Source: Enteropsectra breve
Lineage: Eukaryota > Microsporidia
DNA length: 22,992 nucleotides
NCBI GenBank assembly: GCA_024243835.1
Contig: JALPMN010000579.1
Span: 1-22,992, forward strand
Reading direction: 5' to 3'
Positions within the stretch are counted from its first letter, which is position 1. Each line of letters starts with the position of its first letter. The notes under the pieces were generated by a model. That model saw only the letters and a program-made list of their open reading frames with translations, was not told the origin of the DNA and made no database searches. Both the position numbers and the translations under genes were made by a program. This document shows positions 1-8,535 of the stretch, piece after piece.

Positions 1-327
1 CTGTTAAAGAATCTTTAATGGCAACCTAAGTATAAACCTTAAGCTGTATGTGAATGTTTACCAAACAAGGCATGCATGATGAAACGCTTGAAAGATTATT
101 TGTAATTCCCTCTAAGAATATTTCGTCCGATGTGTATTTGTATACTTTGCTTCGATATAAATTATCTTCAAGTGAAATTCAAAGCAACTAATAAATTACT
201 TTATAACATATTAGCATGTGCTCCTTGGTTGCTTTATCGTTGTAAAATCTTGTATTCAAAGATAAGGTATCTTGCCTGTATAAATTTCAAGAAATATTTT
301 TAGGGTCGCTCCACGCTTCCCACAGGG
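1..327. other. Gene-free left edge
   Basis: AT-rich sequence with no convincing ORF, tRNA or repeat. The last part, next to the start codon at 328, contains GGGTCGC and then CCCACAGGG directly before the ATG, which fits a microsporidian start-proximal signal for the downstream gene. Confidence 0.5.
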
Positions 328-729
328 ATGGTTGTTGATCCAAGCAGGGGGGAGGGGCGCAAAGGCAGGAAAGGAAGGGATCTCTGGAGGACCAAGGCAA
401 ACAGCAGCGGTGCCAACACTGTGAGAAGTGATGATGAATCCACTACAGCGATCAAGGAGAGCAAGTGCGTTTCGGAGGGAATGCAGCTCAGTGAGTATTT
501 GGAGGAAATTGAGATTTACTACCTGCAGAAAATAATTGAGTACAGGAGGGAGTTCAGAGAGAAGATTGAGGCTCTGGAGGATGAGCTTATGGAGGCACAA
601 GAGCAGCAGGTAGCCGAGGGTGTGAAGAACAGGGAGAGCAGAAGCAAAATAGCAGAGCTGGAAGAGAAGAACAGATTTTATAAAAACAAGATACGGGAAT
701 ATGAGGAACGAAATAAACAAGATACGTGA
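328..729 (+). CDS. Small coiled-coil protein, unrecognised (133 aa)
   Basis: I do not recognise this protein. The first 45 residues are basic and low in complexity (Gly/Arg/Lys/Ser), with no signal peptide or membrane segment. Residues about 50-130 are a nearly continuous charged helix rich in Glu, Lys, Arg and Gln with leucine/isoleucine spacing typical of a coiled coil (EYLEEIEIYYLQKIIEYRRE onward). This suggests a structural or adaptor protein that dimerises. The ATG is preceded immediately by CCCACAGGG, which favours this start. A 154-aa ORF on the opposite strand is its antisense shadow: it is leucine-rich only because it reads the complement of Lys/Glu codons. That the gene is real is likely; its function is unknown. 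Confidence 0.6.
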   Translation: MVVDPSRGEGRKGRKGRDLWRTKANSSGANTVRSDDESTTAIKESKCVSEGMQLSEYLEEIEIYYLQKIIEYRREFREKIEALEDELMEAQEQQVAEGVKNRESRSKIAELEEKNRFYKNKIREYEERNKQDT

Positions 730-832
730 GTATGATGAATCCGCCGCAACAGCACATAAAATAGAAAATGAAATATAAATAGCTTTATAAATTTCACTGT
801 TTTTGTTATAAAACTCTAACCTAAATTGTTAC

Positions 833-885
833 TCTAAATAGCTGTAGATATTAAGAATGAGTATCTAAATAGCTGAAGATATTAA
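833..885. repeat. 22-bp direct repeat, two copies
   Basis: TCTAAATAGCTGTAGATATT at 833 recurs at 864 with one mismatch (period 31 bp), each copy running about 22 bp. It lies in the spacer (730-1045) upstream of the PDI-like gene. Apart from a TATA-like CTATAAAAG about 25 bases before position 1046, I see nothing else in this spacer. Confidence 0.6.
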
Positions 886-1045
886 TGATATTCTTAGATA
901 AAACAGAATGTTTATTTAGATGTCACTGTACAAAACACAAATAAACAAAGTTATACAGCAAATATCTTCTAGTGACGCAATTTCATACAATTCTGTTTCA
1001 TGTTGTTTATTTTTAAGCTATAAAAGAAAAAACAACAAAAGAAAC

Positions 1046-2506
1046 ATGCTTCTCTTCCTAGGCGCGGCGATGGCCTATGCAAGCGAGTGCCCAGCACTGA
1101 CCGACGGGCTTGTGATAACAAAGTACTACCTGGATGGGTGTGGAGCCTGTGAGAAGATACAGGGGGAGTACAACGCACTCAAAGAGCAGATGATTAAGGC
1201 GAACATAAGCATTAACTACAGGGAGGTGGAGTGCACGACATGCGACTGCACGGGTGTCACCAGCTTCCCAACCATAGAAATTACTGAGGACCAGAAGGCC
1301 GTGGACAAAATTGTTGGCTACAAGGCACTGCCGTTCCTGGCGGAGTGGGTCACGAAAACACTGAAACTCAAAGAGGCGGTTCTGAAGACAGGCATTGAGC
1401 ACTCGGCAGGAAAAGTCACCCCGCTGATACCACGGGACTTTCTTTCGGGCTTTGAGGGCCAGTGGCTTATTCTTTTCTACGAGAACAAGAGCGAGGAATA
1501 CAGAAAAATATTTTTAACACTGGCGAAGGAGTTTGAGAACACCATAAGCTTTGGGGAGGCGAGCAAAGCCAGTGCTGAGCACGTGACAAACAGATTTGCA
1601 ATCCCCGAGTATCCGCACGTGGTGGCGATAAACAACGGAACAATTGTGCCTTTTGGCGGAAAGGGAAACAGAGAGGGCCTGAGAAATTTCGTTCTGAAAC
1701 TGGCGGCCCCGAGCTTCACGGAAATAACCCTGGAAAAGCTTAGAAAGGAGGCCTCAAAACTGGCCATGACCGGAGAGCCCATATTTGTTGTTATCTACAA
1801 AAACTTCGAAATTGCATCGCACTACTTCAACTCTCTGGCACAGCAGTTCAAATTCAAGGCCAAAATCTACAGAAGCAGCGATGACGCCATTTTCAGTGCA
1901 TCTGGATTTTATCCAAAAGAAAGCCACGATGACCACAACAAAATGACAAAGCTCTTCGTTTACAAAAACGGCATTTTCTATCCATCGCCAGCACGGCTCG
2001 AGGATGGAGACGACATCATCCAGTGGATATTCCACTCGCACTTCGCACATGTCACAAATATCAACAATGAAAACTTCTACACAATTTTCCACGGAATGAA
2101 GCCAGTGCTTATTCTGCTGACTTCTGGAGAAAAATACTTGGAGGAATACAACAGGCTGAGTGCGGAGAGACACATGGGATCGCCATACGCAGACATTGTG
2201 TTTGCAGTGCTTGATGTTGCTGAATACCCGATATTTAAGGAGCAGGTGCTGCCTACGGTGGATGCTCCATCACTGGCATTCTACGACCCGATTAAGGTCC
2301 AGTGGTACCACGAGAAGACAAAACTTTCAGGAGAAAACTTTAAAAATGAAACTGAAAAGGTGATTGACAGGTATTTCAGAAAGAAACTCAGTGAATACCC
2401 AGCGAAGAAGAGCAAGAAACTCTACTACATTCTGGGAGCATGGGCTGTTGGAATGGCTGCTTATTTGGCGCTTAAAATCAATTCAGACAGGCAGAAGGTT
2501 GAGTAA
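1046..2506 (+). CDS. Membrane-anchored thioredoxin/PDI-like ER protein
   Basis: This is probably an ER-lumenal thiol oxidoreductase that forms or rearranges disulfides in secretory proteins. The frame is open from an ATG at 920, but I chose the ATG at 1046 (486 aa) because it gives a signal peptide (MLLFLGAAMAYA, cleaved about residue 12) and follows a TATA-like CTATAAAAG. A first thioredoxin domain follows, with a CGAC active site (Cys32, Cys35 in YYLDGCGACEKIQ) and the cis-proline segment TSFPTIEI. A second cysteine cluster, CTTCDC, lies within this domain. Residues about 130-440 resemble further thioredoxin-fold repeats lacking CxxC, as in multi-domain PDIs. A membrane segment (about 459-477) and a short basic tail end the protein, so it is TMX-like rather than KDEL-retained. 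The exact orthologue is uncertain. Confidence 0.75.
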   Translation: MLLFLGAAMAYASECPALTDGLVITKYYLDGCGACEKIQGEYNALKEQMIKANISINYREVECTTCDCTGVTSFPTIEITEDQKAVDKIVGYKALPFLAEWVTKTLKLKEAVLKTGIEHSAGKVTPLIPRDFLSGFEGQWLILFYENKSEEYRKIFLTLAKEFENTISFGEASKASAEHVTNRFAIPEYPHVVAINNGTIVPFGGKGNREGLRNFVLKLAAPSFTEITLEKLRKEASKLAMTGEPIFVVIYKNFEIASHYFNSLAQQFKFKAKIYRSSDDAIFSASGFYPKESHDDHNKMTKLFVYKNGIFYPSPARLEDGDDIIQWIFHSHFAHVTNINNENFYTIFHGMKPVLILLTSGEKYLEEYNRLSAERHMGSPYADIVFAVLDVAEYPIFKEQVLPTVDAPSLAFYDPIKVQWYHEKTKLSGENFKNETEKVIDRYFRKKLSEYPAKKSKKLYYILGAWAVGMAAYLALKINSDRQKVE

Positions 2507-2529
2507 TTTAATAAATCACAAATTTTAAT

Positions 2530-2673
2530 ACTTTAAATTAGTTTTTTAAAAGAAATATTTAGTTTTTTTCATAATCAAAATAACAAAGAAGATCACAAAG
2601 TTTAATGCAAAACTTTAAATTAGTTTTTAAAAGTAAATATTTAGTTTTTTCATAATCTAAAGTAACAAAGAAG
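2530..2673. repeat. 62-bp imperfect direct repeat, two copies
   Basis: Copy one (2530-2591) and copy two (2612-2673) both run ACTTTAAATTAGTTTTT ... CATAATC ... AACAAAGAAG with a few substitutions and length changes in the T-runs, period about 82 bp. They sit just after the stop of the PDI-like gene, in the 488-bp gene-free spacer 2507-2994. The rest of that spacer is plain AT-rich sequence with no ORF of interest. Confidence 0.75.
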
Positions 2674-2994
2674 TAAGCAAAGGCGAATACTTTTCTAATC
2701 ATAATATCACTATATAAAAGTGCTTTAAAATAGCACTAATGTAAGGCCAGTTAGAGATGAGTAATTGATTTTAAATATTTATCAGCTATTAAAACATGTT
2801 TTTTATATCTTTGTTCATAATAATATCAGTGTTACTGTTTAGTGAATTAATAATTTACTCTGTGATTACTTATATGCTATTATTAATAGGAAAAAATATA
2901 AAAATCCAAAGTTTCATATTGTGCCTAGCATGAAATGAAAGTGTTTTAAAAGTTGTTTCATGCTTCATATTTCTCTGAGTGCTGAACAACTTCT

Positions 2995-4170
2995 ATGATA
3001 GGAGAGATAACAGATGTTCTCTTTAGGAATAAAATAGCGGTCCTATCACAAACAGTATCGGTATTTCTCATATTTATTCTCGTGAAGTACAGATTCAGGA
3101 ATAGGGTAGATACTGAGATTATAAAGCTGAAGAAGCGCACAGTACGGCGCCTTATCGAGGACTTCAAGCCCGAGCCACTGGTTCCTGTAGCGAAACACGC
3201 AACTGTTGCTAAAATCCCCAAGATAAAGCTTGACTGTGCATCTTATGATATTTTCAATCTCGGGCAAAAGTATAAAAATGAAATCAAAGAGACGATCGCA
3301 GAGTACGGAATCGGGTGCTGTGGCCCGCGCGGATTCTACGGCACTCTTGACCTGCATCTTACGCTCGAGGCCAAGATTGCACAGTTTTTCAAGAAGGAGG
3401 ATGCTGTGCTCTATTCAAACCACTTTACCTGTGTGCAGAGCGTCATTAACTGCTTCTGCCGGCCGAAGAATGTTGTTTATTTCTACGAATACTCATCTGA
3501 GGCGATAATGCGCGGGCTGCTGTCAACCAACGCAGGGTCTATTTCGTTCAGCAGTCTGGAGATGCTGGAAGGGCGGCTCTCAACTGACATACCTGATAAA
3601 TACGTTGTTGTTGAAAGATTCTCCAAAAATACCGGCGAAATAATCGATCTGCAGAAGATCAAGAGGCTCAGAGAGACATACGGATTTAGACTGATACTCG
3701 ATGAAACGCATGCGATTCCATTCATGTTCCAGTCAGGCGAAGACTACGAGGGCGTAGATATTGTGATAGGCTCGCTGGCCCACGGCTATCCGGGCGGAGG
3801 GGCCTTCGTTGTCGGCAGCCGTGATGCGTGTGAGTTCCAGCGCTTATCCTCACATTCGTATGTTTTCAGCGCATCGCTCCCCGGATACCTGGCAACAGCG
3901 GCAATGTGTTTCTTCGATGAAAAGATAAATTACACCAAAATAAGCAAAGTTATTGAACTTGCCTTTGACATAATTCCAGGAATTATTTCTGATGCAAAAA
4001 GCCCTATTTTGCTTATTAAGAGACTCAATGCCAAAAAGACACACGCACGGCTGCTTGAAAAAGGCATTGCCTGTGGAGTGAACTCCAAATACCTGAGAAT
4101 ATGCCTGAATGAGAATATCACAGAGAAAGAGCTTGAAGTGCTTAAAGAGGAGCTTTTAGTCTATGACTGA
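2995..4170 (+). CDS. LCB1: Serine palmitoyltransferase subunit 1 (LCB1-type)
   Basis: LCB1 is the non-catalytic partner of LCB2 in serine palmitoyltransferase. This ER-membrane enzyme condenses serine with palmitoyl-CoA in the first step of sphingolipid synthesis. The 391-aa product has one membrane segment near residues 13-31 and then a fold-type I PLP-enzyme domain. Diagnostic stretches are YGIGCCGPRGFYGTLDLHL (about 104-122; Cys109 aligns with the Cys mutated in human SPTLC1 neuropathy), LDETHAIPF, and QRLSSHSYVFSASLPGY. No Lys stands at the PLP Schiff-base position (SLAHGYPGGGAFVVG), as expected for LCB1 and unlike LCB2. It is shorter than yeast or human LCB1, mostly at both ends, a usual microsporidian trait. 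The call is firm; LCB2 is not in the window. Confidence 0.9.
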   Translation: MIGEITDVLFRNKIAVLSQTVSVFLIFILVKYRFRNRVDTEIIKLKKRTVRRLIEDFKPEPLVPVAKHATVAKIPKIKLDCASYDIFNLGQKYKNEIKETIAEYGIGCCGPRGFYGTLDLHLTLEAKIAQFFKKEDAVLYSNHFTCVQSVINCFCRPKNVVYFYEYSSEAIMRGLLSTNAGSISFSSLEMLEGRLSTDIPDKYVVVERFSKNTGEIIDLQKIKRLRETYGFRLILDETHAIPFMFQSGEDYEGVDIVIGSLAHGYPGGGAFVVGSRDACEFQRLSSHSYVFSASLPGYLATAAMCFFDEKINYTKISKVIELAFDIIPGIISDAKSPILLIKRLNAKKTHARLLEKGIACGVNSKYLRICLNENITEKELEVLKEELLVYD

Positions 4171-4250
4171 ATAATATTAAAATCTATAAATAACTATATT
4201 TTTATCATACATCCTGACTATAATAAGGTAATTTCGTATTGAAGTGCTGA

Positions 4251-4322
4251 ACAGTAAAGTTCGCTTAAAAAGAACACAAACGCACGGTTGCAAAAGTGCT
4301 CTGTTTAAGCGAACTCTACTGT
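4251..4322. repeat. Strong inverted repeat (19-bp arms)
   Basis: ACAGTAAAGTTCGCTTAAA (4251-4269) is complementary to 4304-4322 with one mismatch. The 34-nt interior itself contains a GCAC/GTGC pair. It lies in the spacer after LCB1 (4171-4469). It could be a structured RNA, a miniature inverted-repeat element or a transcription-ending hairpin. There is no flanking TA or other target duplication I can see. Confidence 0.75.
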
Positions 4323-4469
4323 GGTTTAATATTTAAGATGTTAAATATAAATAATTAAATTACCCTCAATCATGCTACATATCTTCGACTTTTAATTAAA
4401 AATATAGACGTGTGTTGTACACTACTGAAATGAAGCATTAATAATACATTTAAGAATTTATTCTAAGCG

Positions 4470-4778
4470 TTAGATATCTGAAATATCCATATGCTTGCCC
4501 TTGATCTTTATTTTTACAGCATTTATTTTAGAATCTTGTTCTTTGGCACTTCTTACACAGATGTATCTCTGTAAGTCTGAGACCAGCCCCCTTAAATACT
4601 CAATTTCCAGATTATCCCTGGAGCACTCAATTATCTCATCTAAAAAATACTTAAAATTACTGTCCTGCGTTTTGATTCTTTTAAGAAGAGCACGCGCCTC
4701 TGCTTTGTAGTATGATGGGGCCTTTGTTGGGGCCAATGACAGCCTGCCGAGTTTTAAAAGTGCTGTCGGGTTTTTCAT
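4470..4778 (-). CDS. Small hypothetical protein (102 aa)
   Basis: No family recognised. The product is basic and mostly helical, without signal peptide, membrane segment or Cys pairs, and ends in a Lys-rich stretch (KIKIKGKHMDISDI). The start ATG is preceded by GCCCCTTTTAAAGC, a CCCC tract 10 bases upstream resembling the start signal of other genes here, which is the main reason to accept it as real. A same-strand ORF (to 4887) and an opposite-strand ORF overlap it but lack that signal. It lies tail-to-tail with LCB1 and in the same direction as the next gene at 5109-6245. Function unknown. Confidence 0.55.
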   Translation of the reverse strand: MKNPTALLKLGRLSLAPTKAPSYYKAEARALLKRIKTQDSNFKYFLDEIIECSRDNLEIEYLRGLVSDLQRYICVRSAKEQDSKINAVKIKIKGKHMDISDI

Positions 4779-5108
4779 GCTTTAAAGGGGCATATTTTAA
4801 AAATTTTAAAAGATTTATTTGAGAAATGATTACAACTAGAACAACATTTCCAAAGCACATCATTAAAGATAAATAAGATGTTAACATTTATTTTTAATCA
4901 AATACCCATGATTTTAGATAATCACATAAGATACAGATTTTTGGCATTGAGATATGAACATGCTTAGCACTTATGATTGATATAAATGATATAAATAATG
5001 TAAATGTAAATACATTTTCATAACAATTTAAAGAATATTTAAAAAATATGAACTTAATAAACACACCCCTTTAATTGAATTGATAATTAACTCTATTAAA
5101 TTTACATC
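4779..5108. other. Gene-free AT-rich spacer
   Basis: Low-complexity AT-rich sequence with runs such as GATATAAATGATATAAATAATGTAAATGT. Apart from the CCCC start signal of the 102-aa gene at its left end, I see no gene, RNA or repeat. Confidence 0.5.
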
Positions 5109-6245
5109 CTAATTATCAGTTGATGCTCCATAAAACAGGTCTGCATTGTTCATCCCCGCGTCATCAAAGGCCTTGTCCAGCGTGGCATTTACCGCATCAA
5201 AGGCCTCAGTATCGTCTTCAGAACTTGCCACCTCCTCTTTCTTCGCCTTGTACGCCTCAACAGCCTTTTTAATAACAGCATGCAGGCCAATGGCCTTTAT
5301 CGCGTTTAAGAAACTGGAATTTTCAACATTCAAAAAAGCTATTTTGATTGCCAGCTCGTTGTCCACATTTCTGCTTTCCCAGCGCTCCAGTCCGAAGCTT
5401 TTGGAGTCAAAGTAGTCGCTCAGCACCGAATACTTGGCCTTGAAGTCTTCCGGAATGGCTGTGTAATCAACACCCTCCACGCCTGTCTGTACTTTGCATC
5501 TGCGCACAACCCCACGGGATGTCCACTGGATCTGCACATTCAGAAGCGCAGGCATCGCATGCTTCCTTTTCTCAATGTCCCCATAGAACGTGTCGTCCTT
5601 GTAGAACTCCTGGCCTTTGTTGCATTTGTTGATTTTTCTAAACGAGTCCACGGCCCTCTGAATGAGTCCCTTTTTGCCGTAAAGAAGCACCGGGTTGAGA
5701 GAAACGAACTGCCATGCCAATCTGTTGCACTCAGTTTCGTAATTCCATCGATTTCCCATGTACATTTCATACGGGATATTTGCCCTCGGATAAACACAGT
5801 TGTCTGCTTTAAACTTCTCATTAAGCTTTGAAATATCAACACTCTCCAGATCGTAGCGCACTGAAAACTCGTTGTCTTCTAAATCTGCTTTGGGCATCGC
5901 ATTCAGTGCCGTTTCGCTTACTTTTGTGTTGTACTTGAAGCACAGTCTTTTTTCTCCATCGATCAGCTTCACATAGGGACGGGAGGCCGGCAGATTGACG
6001 ATCTTCCTGTTCGACGGCTTCTTAAGCTCCTCAGGAATCTTCTTTTTCTTGCGCTTCTCTTTCTTACGCCGCAGCGCATACGCACGCGAAAAGTCATCCT
6101 CGACTTTTGCGCCACTGTTGATTTCCTCATCCTTATAATTCATCAGCTTCAGGGAGTTCGGGTGGTTTTGGTCGCCAACAGCCACTTCATCACTCTCATC
6201 TATATGGGCAAAAGCATTATCCATGTTTGCATCGAATTGAGTCAT
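5109..6245 (-). CDS. Conserved fungal-type protein with DUF8032-like domain, probably nuclear
   Basis: The 378-aa product begins with an acidic segment, then a lysine/arginine cluster (about 59-81, RRKKEKRKKKKIPEELKK) that looks like a nuclear localisation signal. Residues about 90-205 match, from memory, a conserved fungal domain of unknown function (DUF8032). Landmarks are YVKLIDGEKRLCFKYNTKV, then SVDISKLNEKFKADNCVYPR, then ANIPYEMYMGNRWNYETECN and KKGLIQRAVDSFRK. A few Cys and many Lys follow, and the end is acidic. In fungi such proteins are often long and regulatory-looking, but I know of no assigned biochemical role. GGGG stands 2 bases before the ATG and AAAGGAG (+ strand) 53 bases upstream, a promoter pattern shared with the array at 10-18 kb. 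The protein family match is moderate; the gene itself is certain. Confidence 0.7.
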   Translation of the reverse strand: MTQFDANMDNAFAHIDESDEVAVGDQNHPNSLKLMNYKDEEINSGAKVEDDFSRAYALRRKKEKRKKKKIPEELKKPSNRKIVNLPASRPYVKLIDGEKRLCFKYNTKVSETALNAMPKADLEDNEFSVRYDLESVDISKLNEKFKADNCVYPRANIPYEMYMGNRWNYETECNRLAWQFVSLNPVLLYGKKGLIQRAVDSFRKINKCNKGQEFYKDDTFYGDIEKRKHAMPALLNVQIQWTSRGVVRRCKVQTGVEGVDYTAIPEDFKAKYSVLSDYFDSKSFGLERWESRNVDNELAIKIAFLNVENSSFLNAIKAIGLHAVIKKAVEAYKAKKEEVASSEDDTEAFDAVNATLDKAFDDAGMNNADLFYGASTDN

Positions 6246-6680
6246 GACCCCTATAAAAATTTTAAGAAAAATTTTTATTTAAGTGAAATAGGAGAATAAA
6301 GGAGAAGGGGCTACAGCACATTGCTATTGCTCGTTTTTCAGAACAGTATGACTGTAAACAAGTGCACAACAGCCATATCACAGATACTATGAAATAGCTA
6401 GTTGCATAAAGCTTAAAATCATATTATTATATTAAAGTTCAGTCAGAATACTTTACTTAGAAACGGCGAGATGATTCTTCATACAGCAATGCAATTTTAT
6501 GGAGGAGATAAGAGTTTTATTTTAATGTGGATAGGAAATATTTTTAGAGAATAAGTTAGCAAGCAATTAAATTCAATATCCAAATGCATTTAGGATCATA
6601 TGTTACAAACAGTTTTGATTCACTACTTTGTTCCAAAATAAAGAAAAAGTAAAGCATATACATCTTCATAATAAAAAAAT
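6246..6680. other. Gene-free spacer before tRNA-Pro
   Basis: 435 bp of AT-rich sequence. It carries the promoter region of the 5109-6245 gene at its left end and the T-run terminator of tRNA-Pro at its right end. I see no additional gene or repeat. Confidence 0.5.
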
Positions 6681-6750
6681 ACCATCGCTGGGGATCGAAC
6701 CCAGGACCTCTCGCACCCTAAGCGAAAATTCTACCACTAAACTACGACGG
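6681..6750 (-). tRNA. tRNA-Pro (AGG)
   Basis: Reading the minus strand: acceptor CCGTCGT pairs with GCGATGG (two G-U pairs). The D-arm contains TTTAGTGGTAGAA. The anticodon stem TTCGC/GCGAG encloses the loop TTAGGGT with anticodon AGG. The T-arm is CTGGG-TTCGATC-CCCAG. The anticodon arm closely matches the eukaryotic tRNA-Pro consensus. No CCA is encoded and there is no intron. A run of seven T follows within two bases, a Pol III terminator. The discriminator base reads T, which is unusual for a eukaryotic proline tRNA. Confidence 0.92.
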
Positions 6751-6898
6751 CTTAAAATTACGTAGTAAATATGTATTTATAATACAGCAATATTTGGTGA
6801 GTTTAAAAACATTCGAAAATCACTCTTGAAAATAAAAGCAGCATATCAGTACTCTATGATTACAAAAATTGTTAAAGAGCGTATACAAAATAGATTTA

Positions 6899-7618
6899 TT
6901 ACAGCTCAAACCGCTGGATATTATTTTTGCAAAGCACTGCAATCTTGCTGCTTTTAGCAAATATTTCATATCTAAATCGTTTGTCATCGCTCTCTACCGA
7001 AAATATTTCCCTGGCATTGGAATACACTCTTATTTCCCCCACGTAGCAGTTCGGTTTTATTTCGACAGAGATGCACTTATCTTTTCTGTCAACTTGTATT
7101 TCATAAAGCTTTTTGATGTGGTATATCTCTGTCAGCACTATCTTCTTCTCTCGCACCCGCAGGTCCCTGAACTCGTTGTACTTCATTATTCCCACTCTCT
7201 CTTTTACCTCTTCCCTTTTAATGTAGTTTACAATCATGCACTTCATTTCCCCTTTGTTCTTCTCACTGATCATCTTTACATACTCCCGCGATATTTTATT
7301 GAGGGCCTCGATGCTCTGTGTTCTTTTAATCATCCTGCTGTCCTCTCCTGAGTTTGACTCTCTTGCAAGGCTGAAATAGTTCTGTTCATCACTATTATTG
7401 CTTATTTCTGATTCAGAAGTGCTTTCTGGAGACAAGTTTTCTCTGAGAAGCTGCTTGTAAAGGTCTTTGTCCATCTCTTCATCTGACTCTTCGTCCACTG
7501 GCACCTGGATGTACGGCTTTTTGCCGGTCCTCGCTGTTTTCTTGTATTTTATTTCCAAATAGTCATATTCTATGTCCTTGTTTGTTGCAAGAATCTCGCC
7601 TTCGTAAGCCTCTAGCAT
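6899..7618 (-). CDS. Hypothetical acidic protein (239 aa)
   Basis: I do not recognise the family. The first third is hydrophilic. Residues about 40-95 are strongly acidic and serine-rich (VPVDEESDEEMDKDLYKQLL, then SPESTSESEISNNSDEQN), resembling a disordered, phosphorylatable linker. Residues about 100-235 look folded, with a basic helical part (SREYVKMISEKNKGEMKCMI) and a later part with alternating hydrophobics suggestive of beta strands (CISVEIKPNCYVGEIRVYSN). There is no signal peptide or membrane segment, so a cytosolic or nuclear protein is likely. No CCC tract precedes the ATG. It is divergent from the 60-aa gene at 7989. Codon use and length make it a real gene; function unknown. Confidence 0.7.
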   Translation of the reverse strand: MLEAYEGEILATNKDIEYDYLEIKYKKTARTGKKPYIQVPVDEESDEEMDKDLYKQLLRENLSPESTSESEISNNSDEQNYFSLARESNSGEDSRMIKRTQSIEALNKISREYVKMISEKNKGEMKCMIVNYIKREEVKERVGIMKYNEFRDLRVREKKIVLTEIYHIKKLYEIQVDRKDKCISVEIKPNCYVGEIRVYSNAREIFSVESDDKRFRYEIFAKSSKIAVLCKNNIQRFEL

Positions 7619-7866
7619 GTTTGTTTTGATAAACTTTTAGCAATATGTTTTTAAACACAACCGTGCTCTGAGGCATATAAGAGTCTTATTTATTTTAATT
7701 ATATTATATCCTTGCATATATAATAGCATTTTAGATATATAAAATGCTTTGTAGTTGTCTTATAGTTAATGTATTGTTTATAACTCATATAGGATTGTAT
7801 ATTGATTCTTACCCTCTACCTAATACTACTGTAAATATTATTGTTTAATAGTAATTTACTTATGGT

Positions 7867-7912
7867 GGGGCTAGTCCGGTAGTCCTCACAATCAACTATC
7901 ATCCCCTCTTTT
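7867..7912 (+). ncRNA. Candidate small structured RNA with Pol III-like terminator
   Basis: GGGG (7867-7870) can pair with CCCC (7903-7906). Inside it GGTAGT (7878-7883) pairs with ACTATC (7895-7900; one G-U), leaving an 11-nt loop. TCTTTT follows at once, as after a Pol III transcript. The stretch is GC-rich within a very AT-rich 370-bp spacer (7619-7988), which suggests constraint. It may be only the 3' end of a longer RNA. I could not match it to U2, U4, U5, U6, SRP or RNase P RNA signatures. Low confidence. Confidence 0.3.
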
Positions 7913-7988
7913 AAATATAAAATATTTATTTTACAACAAATATAATTTTTCCTGTGGATGAAAAAGATTTATTTCTAGCCCATCATAA

Positions 7989-8171
7989 ATGGAGGATGAT
8001 GATCTTTCGTTTCAGTTCCCGGACTTTGAGATAAACGAGCTGGCAACCAACGATCTTAATAAAGAAACAATAGAGAAGATACACGAGTATCTGGACAATG
8101 ACCTGAAGCGCGTAGAGGAGCTTAAGGCAAGGCTTCTAGAATACGAGCAGAAGCTGGATATGAAGTTATAG
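7989..8171 (+). CDS. Very small acidic coiled-coil protein (60 aa)
   Basis: No family recognised. It starts with an acidic MEDDD and a short aromatic segment (FQFPDFEINEL), then forms a helix from about residue 24 to the end with heptad-like leucines (ETIEKIHEYLDNDLKRVEEL), likely a coiled coil. GCCC lies 7 bases before the ATG, the start signal seen at other genes in this window, and codon use looks like that of the larger genes. That makes a real gene more likely than chance despite the length. It could be a small subunit of a complex. Confidence 0.55.
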   Translation: MEDDDLSFQFPDFEINELATNDLNKETIEKIHEYLDNDLKRVEELKARLLEYEQKLDMKL

Positions 8172-8535
8172 TAAAATGTATATAAGAAATAAAGTAGTAT
8201 TGTAATATATTAAAGAAATATCGGTTGCACTGGGTATTTTGTTGACTATAAAATATATAGCCATATTCTCTTTGTAAAGATGATTGTTGTATTATAACTA
8301 TAAATAGCGATATGATAGTTAAAACACCCTTATGTTTACTATTCCTTTTTCCAACAATGATTGCTGTATTATAGTTCTAAAAATATGCATGGGATAATAT
8401 TATTATTCTTCAAAAAAAATCCTTTCATTGTTATCATACACATTTTAAAATACTTCCTACTGGAAGAAATTCTGAAATATCCTTTGAAAAAATTAAATTT
8501 ATAGAAAATATACTTTATCGTTATCAGCGAAAGCC
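8172..8535. other. Gene-free spacer with a degenerate direct repeat
   Basis: ATGATTGTTGTATTATAACT near 8280 recurs as ATGATTGCTGTATTATAGTT near 8358 with three mismatches. Otherwise AT-rich with no gene evident. An ORF on the minus strand here (8369-8569) is low-complexity and overlaps the end of the RING gene. Confidence 0.45.

Noticed and set aside
256..720. 154-aa minus-strand ORF rich in Leu and Phe
   Set aside because: Antisense of the coiled-coil gene at 328-729; complements of Lys/Glu codons give false hydrophobic stretches, and there is no start signal.
920..1045. N-terminal extension of the PDI-like protein from the ATG at 920
   Set aside because: It would place the signal peptide 42 residues inside the protein and cover a TATA-like sequence and repeat-adjacent non-coding DNA.
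4251..4322. Mariner/pogo-type element because the arms begin near CAGTA
   Set aside because: No TA target duplication at the edges, no transposase and only 72 bp; kept as a hairpin instead.
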